This document shows positions 1-9,807 of a stretch of 64,000 nt of DNA, one piece after another (position 1 is the first letter of the stretch; every line of letters starts with the position of its first letter). Source of the DNA: Gemmatimonadota bacterium (GTDB lineage Bacteria; Gemmatimonadota; Gemmatimonadetes; Gemmatimonadales; Gemmatimonadaceae); NCBI GenBank assembly GCA_016714015.1, contig JADJNZ010000004.1:124001-188000 (forward strand), read 5' to 3'. The position numbers and the translations under genes were made by a program. The notes beneath the pieces are model-generated. The model did no database searches and was not told where the DNA came from. It was given only the letters and a program-made list of their open reading frames with translations.

Positions 1-733
1 CCACCGGCAGCGCCTGGAGCGTGAGCGCGCCGGCGATGTCGAGCTGCCCGAACACCGGCGCGAGGCTCGGCGGCAGGCTCATCACCGAGCCCGGGAGCGG
101 GGTGACGCCCACGAGCACCGACAGTGCCGTCGTCGCGAGGATGCCGATGATGAGCGCGCCCGTCTGGCGCCGCGCGAGCATCCACGCCGTGAGGACGAAA
201 CCCGCGAGCGCGAGGAGGGTGGTCGGGCTGGAGAGCGCCCCGAGGGCGACCGGGGCCCCGGGCACTCCCGGCACGACCACGCCGATCTGATTGAGCCCGA
301 TGAATGTGAGGAACAGGCCGATGCCGATCGCGAAGCTGTGCTTGAGCGACGTGGGCAGGGCGTTCGCGAGCCAGCTCCGCACGCGGAGCACGGTGAGCAG
401 CGTGAAGAGGACACCGGCGAGGAAGATCGCGCCGAGCGCGGTCTGCCACGGGAAGCCCATCCCCTTCACGACCGTGAAGACGATGAAGGCGTTCTCGCCC
501 ATGTACGGCGCGATGGCGAACGGTCGCTTGGCGTAGACCCCCATGATGAGCGTGCCGAACGCGGCGGAGAGGATCGTCGCCGTGATCGATGCCTCGCGCG
601 GCAAGCCCGCAGCCTCGAGGATCGCGGGGTTCACGACGATGATGTACGCCATCGTCAGGAAGGTCGCGATGCCGGCGCGGACCTCGGTGCGGAGCGTCGT
701 GCCGTGCGCGGCGAAGTCGAAGTAGCGGTTCAC
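1..733 (-). CDS. NCS2-family purine/nucleobase permease (C-terminus beyond the left edge)
   Basis: Reading leftward from a GTG at 733, the frame stays open to the window edge (244 codons). The protein opens VNRYFDFAAHGTTLRTEVRA and continues GIATFLTMAYIIVVNPAIL, the characteristic N-terminus of AzgA-type NCS2 permeases, which import adenine, guanine or hypoxanthine by proton symport. Hydrophobic helices follow, with a conserved PYMGENAFIVFTV stretch (AzgA proteins have PGMGLNAFF/AYF here) and a TSLKHSFAIGIGLFLTFIGL segment. The GTG start overlaps the TGA stop of the upstream nucleosidase gene by 4 bases (GTGA), so the two are probably translationally coupled. The neighbouring exported nucleosidase suggests import of free purine base released outside the cytoplasm; that link is inference. 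Roughly the first half to two thirds of a typical 430-residue permease is present. Confidence 0.87.
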   Translation of the reverse strand, partial: MNRYFDFAAHGTTLRTEVRAGIATFLTMAYIIVVNPAILEAAGLPREASITATILSAAFGTLIMGVYAKRPFAIAPYMGENAFIVFTVVKGMGFPWQTALGAIFLAGVLFTLLTVLRVRSWLANALPTSLKHSFAIGIGLFLTFIGLNQIGVVVPGVPGAPVALGALSSPTTLLALAGFVLTAWMLARRQTGALIIGILATTALSVLVGVTPLPGSVMSLPPSLAPVFGQLDIAGALTLQALPV

Positions 734-1704
734 CGCGAGCCTGTCGTGCGGGGCAGCGCCTTGAGGAACTCGATCACGACCGCGGCCGAGTTCTCGGCGG
801 CGAGCTGACCGAAGACGCGGACCTCGTTCCCGCCGGGCCCGCCGCCGGCCAGGTCGGAGAGGGAGCGGAACGCGATGTACGGGACGCGGTTCTCGTGCGC
901 GACGACCGCGACCGCGGCCGTCTCCATGTCGAGCGCGTCGGCGCGGAAGGCCGTCCACGCCCACTCGCGGAAGGCCGCGTTGTCGACGAAGGTCGGGCCG
1001 CTCACGCCGTTCCCGCCGACGACGATGCGCGGGGCGTGCGCGAGGCACGCCCCGCTCGCCGTGCACCGCTTCAGCGGGGCGCGCGCCGCGACCGTCGCCG
1101 CGACGGCGAGCGCGGCCGAGTCCGCACCGAACCAGAAGCGTCGCTCCAGCGAGTCGGCGGGGGCGTTCCGCACGGTGACCGAGGTGCCCTGCGGGAACAT
1201 CATCCCGAAGTTGGGGAAGGGCGTGGTGACGCGATTGGGCGCGAAGCCGTTCGGCGTCTCACGGGCGAAGACCATTTCCTGATAGTTGCCCCACTGCGCC
1301 GGCACCGTGACGTCGCCCACGTTCAGGCCAGGGTTGACGCCGCCGGCGATGCCGGAGAAGACGATCGACGTGATGGTGAAGCGGTCGAGGACGGCTTGGG
1401 TGGTCATTGCGGCGTTGACCATGCTGAAGCCGCTGAGCATGAGGGCGACGTCGTGCCCGGCGAGCGTGCCCAGATAGATCGTGCGGCCGTTCACGACGCG
1501 CCGCTCCGTGATGGTCGTCGCCGCGCGCAGCGCGACCCACTCGGCGTCGAAGGCGGACATCACGGCGATGCGCGGGACCGCGTCGCGACCCTGATCGGCA
1601 TGCGGAGCGGCACCGCGAGCCGCACCGACGGCACCGGACGCGCACGCGGCCAGCAGGAGGAGGCCGGCCGCCATCGCGGCCCGGGGAAGACGGCGTCGTC
1701 GCAC
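730..1704 (-). CDS. Exported MTA/SAH-type nucleosidase (PNP/UDP phosphorylase superfamily)
   Basis: 324 residues from a GTG start, with an N-terminal signal whose LLLLAACAS looks like a lipobox (Cys at about residue 21). The mature part begins RIAVMSAFDAEWVALR, resembling the start of 5'-methylthioadenosine/S-adenosylhomocysteine nucleosidases. It contains VFSGIAGGVNPGLNVGDV and ends with ALDMETAAVAVVA and FRSLSDLAGG. In this family the ME pair and the Asp of SD contact ribose and base. The product would hydrolyse a purine nucleoside or thionucleoside to free base plus sugar, but outside the cytoplasm, which is unusual since MtnN itself is cytosolic. It lies directly after the esterase gene (no gap) and overlaps the permease start. 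Substrate cannot be read from the sequence; AMP- or inosine-type nucleosidase remains possible. Confidence 0.85.
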   Translation of the reverse strand: MRRRRLPRAAMAAGLLLLAACASGAVGAARGAAPHADQGRDAVPRIAVMSAFDAEWVALRAATTITERRVVNGRTIYLGTLAGHDVALMLSGFSMVNAAMTTQAVLDRFTITSIVFSGIAGGVNPGLNVGDVTVPAQWGNYQEMVFARETPNGFAPNRVTTPFPNFGMMFPQGTSVTVRNAPADSLERRFWFGADSAALAVAATVAARAPLKRCTASGACLAHAPRIVVGGNGVSGPTFVDNAAFREWAWTAFRADALDMETAAVAVVAHENRVPYIAFRSLSDLAGGGPGGNEVRVFGQLAAENSAAVVIEFLKALPRTTGSR

Positions 1705-3408
1705 TCAGGGCCTCGTGGCGTTGGCGTCGATCTGTCGCTTCATGATCCGCAGCAGTTCCTGGTTGGTCCACGGCTGCCAGCCATGCGGCTTGAGCGGCCG
1801 TCCGTACTCGAACGTCCCGGCGAAGTACGGGCCCTTGCCCGGCTCCTTGGTGCTCTCGAGGAACTGCTCGAAGCGATAGACGCCGAGGTTGAGGAAGTAG
1901 TTGTCCATGTCGCCGACGGCGACGTGGATCTTCCCGACCAGGCTCGGTCCGATACGGCTCCAGTTCCGCTCGACGTACGCGCGCAGGTCGTAGCCCCGCT
2001 CGCGCATCGCCTCGGCGACGGCGCGGTCGATTCGGCCGGTGCGCTTGTCCCAGAGTTGCGCCGGGTAGCCATCGGGGCCGACCGGCGCCCACGCCGCCTG
2101 CCACCCGTCCCACTGGCCGCCGGAGCGACCGCGTGACGCGATCACGAGCTCGGCCTGGTTCTCCTCGCGCACGCTGAGGTCGGTGAGTCCCTCCACCGAT
2201 CGGCTCGACGGGATCTCGCGCGGCAGCCAGGAGCCCGCGTCGCGGACGAACGCATTGGTGTCCGCGTAGATGTCGCCGAACTGGTAGTTCCGGAAGTCGA
2301 GCTGGTCGGGATAGAGCGACCAGGCCCCGCCGAAGACGTCGGGATAGTGGAGCTGGAGGCCGAGCACGTCCCAGCCGCCGGTCGATCCGCCGGTGAGCGT
2401 GCGCGCGTACGCCGCGCCGATGGTGCGATAGCGGCGGTCGATCTCCGGGATCAACTCCTGCGTGATCGCGTCGCCGTACGGCCCGTTGTTCGCCGAGTTG
2501 AGCGCGTAGCTGTCGTCGTAGAACGGCGTCGTGTGCTGGATGAAGACCGCGATGAACTCAGGGACCTGTCCCGACGTCCACGCCTGCTGGAACTCGCAGC
2601 CGGGTTCGCGCGCCGAGCGGGCGAGCCGCGCCGCGCGCGCCTCGGCGGTCTCGGCGCGATCGCATCCGTCGAACGTGAAGCCGAACGGCGCGCGGTCGCC
2701 GTAGTGGCCGATCGTGTAGACGACCGGGTAGCGCCGGGTGGGATCCTGCGCGTAGCCCTTGGGCAGGAGCACGACGGCCCCGAGCTCCATGTCATGGCCC
2801 CAGAAGGTGCTCGCAAGGCGCGAGCGGATGCGGAAGCGCTGCACCCACTCCGTATCGGCCGGGCGCGTGACCGGCGGCAGGACCTTCGTCAGCGAGATCC
2901 AGCCGTTCATCGGGCGCGCGGGGTCGATCCGCACCTTCATCACCTCGCTCACCAGCGAGCCGGGGGCGTTGTTGAAGCGCTGTCCCTCGCCCGCGTCCAT
3001 GTGCGCCCAGATGGTGTGACCGTCACTCCGCTTGAACTGCGAGTACGGCACGAGCAGGCCCTGCACGTAGTACTCGCCTGCCGGGAGCCGGTCGAGGGAC
3101 GCGACCGGGAATCCGAGGACCGACTTGTCGAAGGTGACCGCCTGCCCCGGGGCGAGCGACTCGACGTCGACCCCGAAGAACGGCTCGCTGGTGCGCGAGG
3201 CGCCCGACTGGCGGCGTGGCTCACTCTCGTTGGTGCGCGCGATGAAGAGGTAGGCGCGACCGGTGATCGGGCCGGCATGCGTCGACGCCGGGAAGGAGAG
3301 GCGGAAGGTCTGCGCACGCACGGCGGGCGCCGCGACGCCGAGCAGCGCGCCGGCGAGGGCGAGCGCGGCGCGCAGGCGCCGCGGGGCGGGGAAGCGGGAG
3401 GTCGGCAT
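1705..3408 (-). CDS. Secreted esterase, alpha/beta-hydrolase fold (Esterase D/enterochelin-esterase-like)
   Basis: 567 residues when started at the ATG at 3408, just before a signal peptide ending APAVRAQ; a longer in-frame start at 3438 adds ten residues with no signal character. The middle carries KGYAQDPTRRYPVVYTIGHY, typical of the first strand of putative esterases (PF00756). The nucleophile elbow is TGGSTGGWD, in which Ser is flanked by glycines. A late VGDMDNYF and an Asp/His-rich C-terminus fit the remaining triad. The N-terminal ~170 residues form a beta-rich domain also seen ahead of such esterases. It is the first gene of the minus-strand set with the nucleosidase and permease; a role in removing acyl groups from an extracellular nucleoside or sugar ester is speculation. 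Confidence 0.8.
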   Translation of the reverse strand: MPTSRFPAPRRLRAALALAGALLGVAAPAVRAQTFRLSFPASTHAGPITGRAYLFIARTNESEPRRQSGASRTSEPFFGVDVESLAPGQAVTFDKSVLGFPVASLDRLPAGEYYVQGLLVPYSQFKRSDGHTIWAHMDAGEGQRFNNAPGSLVSEVMKVRIDPARPMNGWISLTKVLPPVTRPADTEWVQRFRIRSRLASTFWGHDMELGAVVLLPKGYAQDPTRRYPVVYTIGHYGDRAPFGFTFDGCDRAETAEARAARLARSAREPGCEFQQAWTSGQVPEFIAVFIQHTTPFYDDSYALNSANNGPYGDAITQELIPEIDRRYRTIGAAYARTLTGGSTGGWDVLGLQLHYPDVFGGAWSLYPDQLDFRNYQFGDIYADTNAFVRDAGSWLPREIPSSRSVEGLTDLSVREENQAELVIASRGRSGGQWDGWQAAWAPVGPDGYPAQLWDKRTGRIDRAVAEAMRERGYDLRAYVERNWSRIGPSLVGKIHVAVGDMDNYFLNLGVYRFEQFLESTKEPGKGPYFAGTFEYGRPLKPHGWQPWTNQELLRIMKRQIDANATRP

Positions 3409-3493
3409 GGCCGGAAAGATACCGCCCACCGGCGACACGGCGCGCTACATTCCCGCCGCATCCTCGACCCGACCTCCCGACCGGATCCCCCAC

Positions 3494-5002
3494 ATGCGCC
3501 TCGGCCGATCGCTCCCGTTCCTCGTCACCCTCGTCGCCGGATGCAGCGGCGCGCCCACGGGGCAGCCCGTCGACATCCTCATCACCGGCGGCACCATCGT
3601 GACGATGGACTCCGCGCGCCGCGTGCTGGAAGACGGCGCCGTCGCCATCAGCGGCGACCGCATCATCGCGGTCGGGCCGACCGCGGAGCTGACGGCGAGG
3701 TACACGGCCGCGCAGACCATCGACGCGCACCGGAAGATCGTCATGCCGGGGCTCATCGACGGACACGGCCACGCGGGCCACGGCCTCGTGAAGTCCCTCG
3801 GGATGGACACGGACGAGTGGTACCCCGCGACCGAGACGATCTATGCGCGCGGTTCGACGGTGGACTTCTGGCGCGCCGAGGCGTTGCTGACCGGCGTGGA
3901 GAAGGTGCGGTTCGGCGTGACGACTTCGCTCAGCTTCTTCGGCGGCGGCGACATGATCATGCGCACCGATGATCCGATGTACGGCGACGCGTACATGGCG
4001 GCGCTCGACACCGTGGGGCTCCGCTACTTCCTCGCCGTCGGACCGCGGCGGCCACCCTTCCCGAAGACCTACACGCAGTGGCGCGGCGACTCGGCGCTCG
4101 ACGTGCTGGTGCCGTTCGAGCGCCAGCTCGAGGTGTCGGAGACGCTCATCAAGCGCTGGAACGGCGCGGGCGACGGCCGCCTCCACATCGCGATGATGTT
4201 CCCCACGCACCATCCCGAGACGACCCCGCTCACGCCGACGGCGCTCGCGGAACTCACGGCGCAGGCGCGCGCCACGCGCGCGCTCTCGAAGCAGTACGGC
4301 CTGCTCTTCACGCAGGACGGGCACTCGAAGGGCTCGGTCAAGTTCGCCAACGACGTCTTCGACATCCTCGGCCCCGACGCGATCCTCTCGCACGCCACGG
4401 GGATGACCGACGAGGAGATCGCGATCGTCGCGCGCACGGGCACGAAGGTGGTGCACAATCCGAGCGCGAACGCCGCGATGCGCGAGCAGTTCCGCCTCGT
4501 CGAGCTCCTCGATGCCGGCGCCACGGTGATGCTCGGCTCCGACGGCGTCGCGCCCGACCGCAGCTACGACATGTTCCGGCACATGTTCCAGGCGATGCGG
4601 TACCACCGCGCCTTCTTCCGCGACGCGAAGGTCCTCCCGGCGGGGAAGGTCCTCGAGATGGTGACCATCGACGCGGCGCGCGCACTCGGGTTGGAGAAGG
4701 AGATCGGTTCGCTCGAGCCGGGCAAGAAGGCCGACGTGATCCTCGTCGACTGGTTCCGCCCGCACCTCGTTCCCATGAACATGCCGCTCTACCGGCTCGC
4801 CTACTTCGCCAACGGCAACGACGTGAGCACGGTGCTCGTGAACGGGCGCGTGCTCATGCGCGACCGCCAGGTGCTCACCGTGAACGAGACGCAGGTGCTC
4901 GAGCTGGCGCAGCGCGAGGCGGATCTCGCCATCGCGCGCACCGGGCTCGATTCGCTCACGCGGACGCCGGCGGGGTTCTGGGGCCGGAGCCGACTGCCCT
5001 GA
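3494..5002 (+). CDS. Exported amidohydrolase (TRZ/ATZ/cytosine-deaminase-like)
   Basis: 502 residues from the ATG at 3494; upstream in-frame codons lack coding character. The N-terminus LVTLVAGCSG is a lipoprotein signal. Then come a beta-sandwich (ILITGGTIVTMDS), the metal-binding GLIDGHGHAGHG (His91, His93), SHATGMTDEEIA and LGSDGVAPDRS with the metal Asp, and a C-terminal EIGSLEPGKKADVILVD closing the sandwich. This is the architecture of S-adenosylhomocysteine/MTA deaminases and chlorohydrolases. The usual HxAE motif at the third metal ligand is replaced by TQDGHSKGS, so the metal centre or substrate may differ. It is convergent with galT, overlapping its 3' end by 47 bases, and divergent from the esterase, with 85 bp between the start codons. 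Substrate unknown. Confidence 0.83.
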   Translation: MRLGRSLPFLVTLVAGCSGAPTGQPVDILITGGTIVTMDSARRVLEDGAVAISGDRIIAVGPTAELTARYTAAQTIDAHRKIVMPGLIDGHGHAGHGLVKSLGMDTDEWYPATETIYARGSTVDFWRAEALLTGVEKVRFGVTTSLSFFGGGDMIMRTDDPMYGDAYMAALDTVGLRYFLAVGPRRPPFPKTYTQWRGDSALDVLVPFERQLEVSETLIKRWNGAGDGRLHIAMMFPTHHPETTPLTPTALAELTAQARATRALSKQYGLLFTQDGHSKGSVKFANDVFDILGPDAILSHATGMTDEEIAIVARTGTKVVHNPSANAAMREQFRLVELLDAGATVMLGSDGVAPDRSYDMFRHMFQAMRYHRAFFRDAKVLPAGKVLEMVTIDAARALGLEKEIGSLEPGKKADVILVDWFRPHLVPMNMPLYRLAYFANGNDVSTVLVNGRVLMRDRQVLTVNETQVLELAQREADLAIARTGLDSLTRTPAGFWGRSRLP

Positions 5003-6007
5003 GCCGCTCCGCGCTCCACTCCGCCGTCAGGTCCCGCTGCGGCATGCCGAGCATCTCGTAGCCGACCATGAACTTCCGCACCGTGGCCGAGCGGAGCAGC
5101 GGGGGATAGAAGTGCAGGTGCAGGTGATGCTCGGGGTGCGCAGTACCGTCGGTCGGGGCCTGGTGCACACCGGCGGAGTAGGGGAACGAGACGTCGAAGA
5201 GTCCGTCGTAGCGCGCCGTGAGCTGGCGGAGGATGTCGGCGAGCCCATCGCGCTCGTCGTCGGTGAGGGCGGGGAGCGATGCCACGGGCCGACGCGCGAT
5301 GACGAGCGTCTCGAACGGCCAGACCGCCCAGAACGGCACGACGACCGTGAAGTGCGGGTTGCGGCAGACCACGCGGTCGCCGCGTTCCTCCTCGAGCGCG
5401 AGATAGTCGGCGAGCAGGGTGCGCCCGTGCCGCGCGAAGTGCGCCGACTGCGTCCGCGCCTCGCGCTGGGCTTCCTCTGGCAGGGTCGCCCGCGCCCAGA
5501 CCTGTCCGTGCGGGTGCGGATTGCTGCACCCCATGATCTCGCCCTTGTTCTCGAAGACCTGCACGTGGGTGATCCCCGGGCGCGCGCCGAGCGTCTCGGT
5601 CTCGTGCACCCAGGTGTCGACCACGCGGCGGATCGCCGGCGTGTCCATCTCGGCCAGCGTGAGGTCGTGGCGCGGCGAGAAGCAGATGACGCGGCAGATC
5701 CCCGACTCCGACTCGGCGCGGAGCAGGCCGTTCACATCGAGCGCGGCGGCGGGCGTGTCGGGCTTGAGCGCCGCGAAGTCGTTGTCGAAGACGAAGGTGC
5801 CGTCGTACGCCGGATTGGTCGCCCCGGCCGCGCGCGCGTTCCCGGGGCAGAGGTAGCAGGTGGGGTCGTGCGCGGGGCGCCCGGTGATGGGCAGTGCCTC
5901 GACCTTCCCCTGCCACGGCCGCTGGCCGCGGTGCGGCGAGACGAGCACCCACCGGTCGCCGAGCGGGTCGTAGCGGCGATGGACGTTCGAGAGGAGGATC
6001 GACTCGG

Positions 6008-6011
<4 letters not shown>
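4956..6011 (-). CDS. galT: Galactose-1-phosphate uridylyltransferase
   Basis: 351 residues, the usual GalT length. It transfers UMP from UDP-glucose to galactose-1-phosphate in the Leloir pathway. Visible markers are DRWVLVSPHRGQRPWQGK near the N-terminus, the zinc-type cluster CYLCPGN, and the active-site NPHPHGQVWA, whose central His is the uridylylated nucleophile in the family; a C-terminal HLHLHFYPP is also typical. The ATG overlaps the galK stop by 4 bases (ATGA), giving the order galK-galT with coupling. The last 47 bases are antisense to the amidohydrolase end. No galE is present in the window, so the UDP-glucose 4-epimerase must be elsewhere. Confidence 0.95.
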
Positions 6012-7185
<1,174 letters not shown>

Positions 7186-7189
<4 letters not shown>

Positions 7190-9801
7190 CGGGAGGCGGG
7201 AGTCGGAGCGGTGCTGCCGGCCACGCGGAACCTGAACGTGGAGGCGTCGAGCGTGGCGATGACGCGGTCGCCGATGCAGAGCGCCGCGCGGAGGCGGTCG
7301 GTCTGGACGACGGGGGCGCGATACCTCGGCGCCCGCGCGGTCGGTGCGGTCCCATCAGTGGTGACGTGCAGCGTGTGGGCGGGCGTGGCCATGCCGATCC
7401 CGTGCGCGGCACCGAGCAGCCGCAGGGTGCCGGCGCCCGGCACGAGGGCGAGCGCGGCCAGCACCCCGCGCGGTCGTGCGCGCTCGGCGGTGAGCAGGAT
7501 GCTGGCGACGCCGGCCTCGGTCGAGTACGGGTTCGCGCCGACGAGGGCGATCGTCCCGGCGGTGCCGAATGCGACGTTCTCCCATACCTCGGCGGCCAGC
7601 GTGCCCGGCGCGTCGACGAGGGATGCATGAGCGAAGACGACATCCTTGCCGCGGCCGCCGAAGGGACGGCCCTGCTCGTCGAGTCGCAGTTCCAGGCGTG
7701 CGGGTGCACCGGGCGTGCGCACCGCATGGGTCGCGACCGCGCGTCCGCCGATGAACGCGGTCGCGTCGAGCCGACCGGCTTCGAACGCGGAGACCGCGAA
7801 GGTGAACGGCGGGTGGGCGAGGTGCGTGGAGATCCGGTCACTGTCCGGCCGCTGGCGGGCGATCAGGCGGCCGTTCAACCGCAGTTCCACTTCCTCGGCG
7901 TTGCTGAACACGCGCACCGCGAGCGACGACGATGCCGTCCAGTGAGACGCGATGAACACCATCGGCCCGGTCGTCACGCCGGGGATACGCTCTCCCGCGT
8001 CGCGCTGCGACCGGAAGAAGTGGTACGAGAACTTCGGCACGCGGAAGAGGTCCGCGCAGCCGCTCGACTCGACGTCCGGCGCGTATCCGCGGTTGTAGTC
8101 GAACATCACCCAGAGTCCGTCGGCGAACGCGATGGTCTTCCGATTGTCGTTGTGCGCCTCCTGGATGTTCGTCGCCTGCTGCAGGAGGCGCTTCTCGCCG
8201 TGCCAGCGAAGCTGCCGGCTGTTCGCGTCGTCCGCGGCGAGATTCCGCCATTCGGTCTGGTTCAGACCCGCATTCTGCGCGTAGTACTCCCAGTCGCCGT
8301 ACTCGCTCACCACGCAGGCGCGGTCCTTCACCTCGACGCACCCGCCGTGCTGGCGAGCCTGGATGAAGACGTCGTAGCCCGGGCTCCAACCGCAGGTGAA
8401 CATCTGGTCGCCGGGCAGTTCCTCGTGCCCGAGCGCCTGCGTCCGCGCGATGAACTCGGGCGGCATCATCGTCTCGTTGAGCGAGGTCTCCCAGAGCAGG
8501 ACGCACGCGTGGTTCCGGTCGCGGCGGATCATGCGGCGGATGTTCTCGTACTGCAGCGCGGTGAAGGCGGGGTCATCGCGATTGAAGTACTGCCAGCCGG
8601 GGATCGCGTTCATCACGCAGATCCCGAGCTCGTCGCAGGCGTCCATGAAGGCCGGCGCATGCAGGTAGTGCGAGAGGCGGATGTAGTCGAACCCGGCCTC
8701 CTTGATGAGCCGCGCGTCGCGATGCTGCGCGTCGTCGGAGAGGGCGTAACCGACGTACGGGTAGTCCTGATGCCGGTTGGTGCCGCGGAGGAAGAGCTTC
8801 TCGCCGTTGATCCGCAGTCCGTCGGCGTTCACCTCGAACCGGCGGATACCGATGCGGGTGCGCTCGCTGTCGATGACGCGCCCGTTGGCGACGAGTTCGG
8901 TGTGGAGCGTGTGCAGATGGGGCGCGTGCGGGTGCCAGAGCGCCGGGCGCTCGACGGTCAAGTTGAGGAACGCGTCCTGATCCTGCGCGGCGAGCAGCGG
9001 ACTGGGGTTCGTCGCGGTGTGCGCGACGACACGGCCAGCAGCGTCCTCGAGTCGCACGCGGATGCCGAATGCGCGCGGACCGGGCGCCGTGTTCATCACA
9101 TGGACCTTCACCTCCAGCGTGGCACGCTCCCTGCTCGCAGCCGTTGTCCGCACGAGTACGCCGCCCGCGCCGGGCCGATCGGCGAGGATCGGATCGGTGA
9201 TGTGCAGCTGGTCCTTCGTGACGAGCTCCACCATCCGGTAGAGCCCGCCGTACATGTTGAAGTCGAGATCGGCGAGCGGCTTCGGTCCCGTGGCGGCATT
9301 GTCGCGATTGTCGAGGCGCACCGCGAGCGTGCTCCTCACACCGGGAACGAGCCTCTTGCTGAGGTCGAACACGAACGGTGTCCATCCGCCGAGGTTGCGG
9401 CCGAGGAGCTGTCCATCGAGCCAGACCTCGGCGACGTTCATCGCCGCGCCGAAGCGCAGCCACGTGCACGATCCGGCCGCCGCCGCGTCGAGCGTGAGAG
9501 TCCGGCGGTACCAGCAGTGACCCTGCCATTGCGCGGTCGGTGTCCCCGGCGCACCCGTGACGAGCGACTCGATCCTCGCCGTGTGCGGAAGGGAGACCTC
9601 CTCCCACCCGGCATCGTCGAAGTCGGGGCGTGTGCGATCGGCCGATCCGTCTGGTGCGTCGAGGCGCAGGAAGCGCCAGCCGCGGTCGAGCGACTCCGTG
9701 CCCCGCGGGGGCGCGGCGACGGCGCGGAGCAGCGCGTCATCGCCGATGGCGAGCGCACCGCTCCCCGCGGCGAGACTGGCGACGAAGTGGCGGCGTTCCA
9801 T
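7186..9801 (-). CDS. Glycoside hydrolase family 2 protein, probable exported beta-galactosidase
   Basis: 871 residues. The N-terminus MERRHFVASLAAGSGALAIG has a twin-arginine-like RRxF signal, suggesting export as a folded enzyme. Domain order follows GH2: sugar-binding jelly roll (about 36-195), immunoglobulin-like domain (about 200-320), TIM barrel (about 325-620) opening with LFLRGTNRHQDYPYVG, then C-terminal beta domains. Candidate catalytic residues are Glu443 in LLWETSLNE (acid/base, NE motif) and Glu500 in VVSEYGD (nucleophile). The galK and galT genes immediately downstream support beta-galactosidase activity rather than glucuronidase or mannosidase, but this is context evidence. Its stop overlaps the galK start by 4 bases. 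Confidence 0.9.
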
Positions 9802-9807
9802 GTTCCC

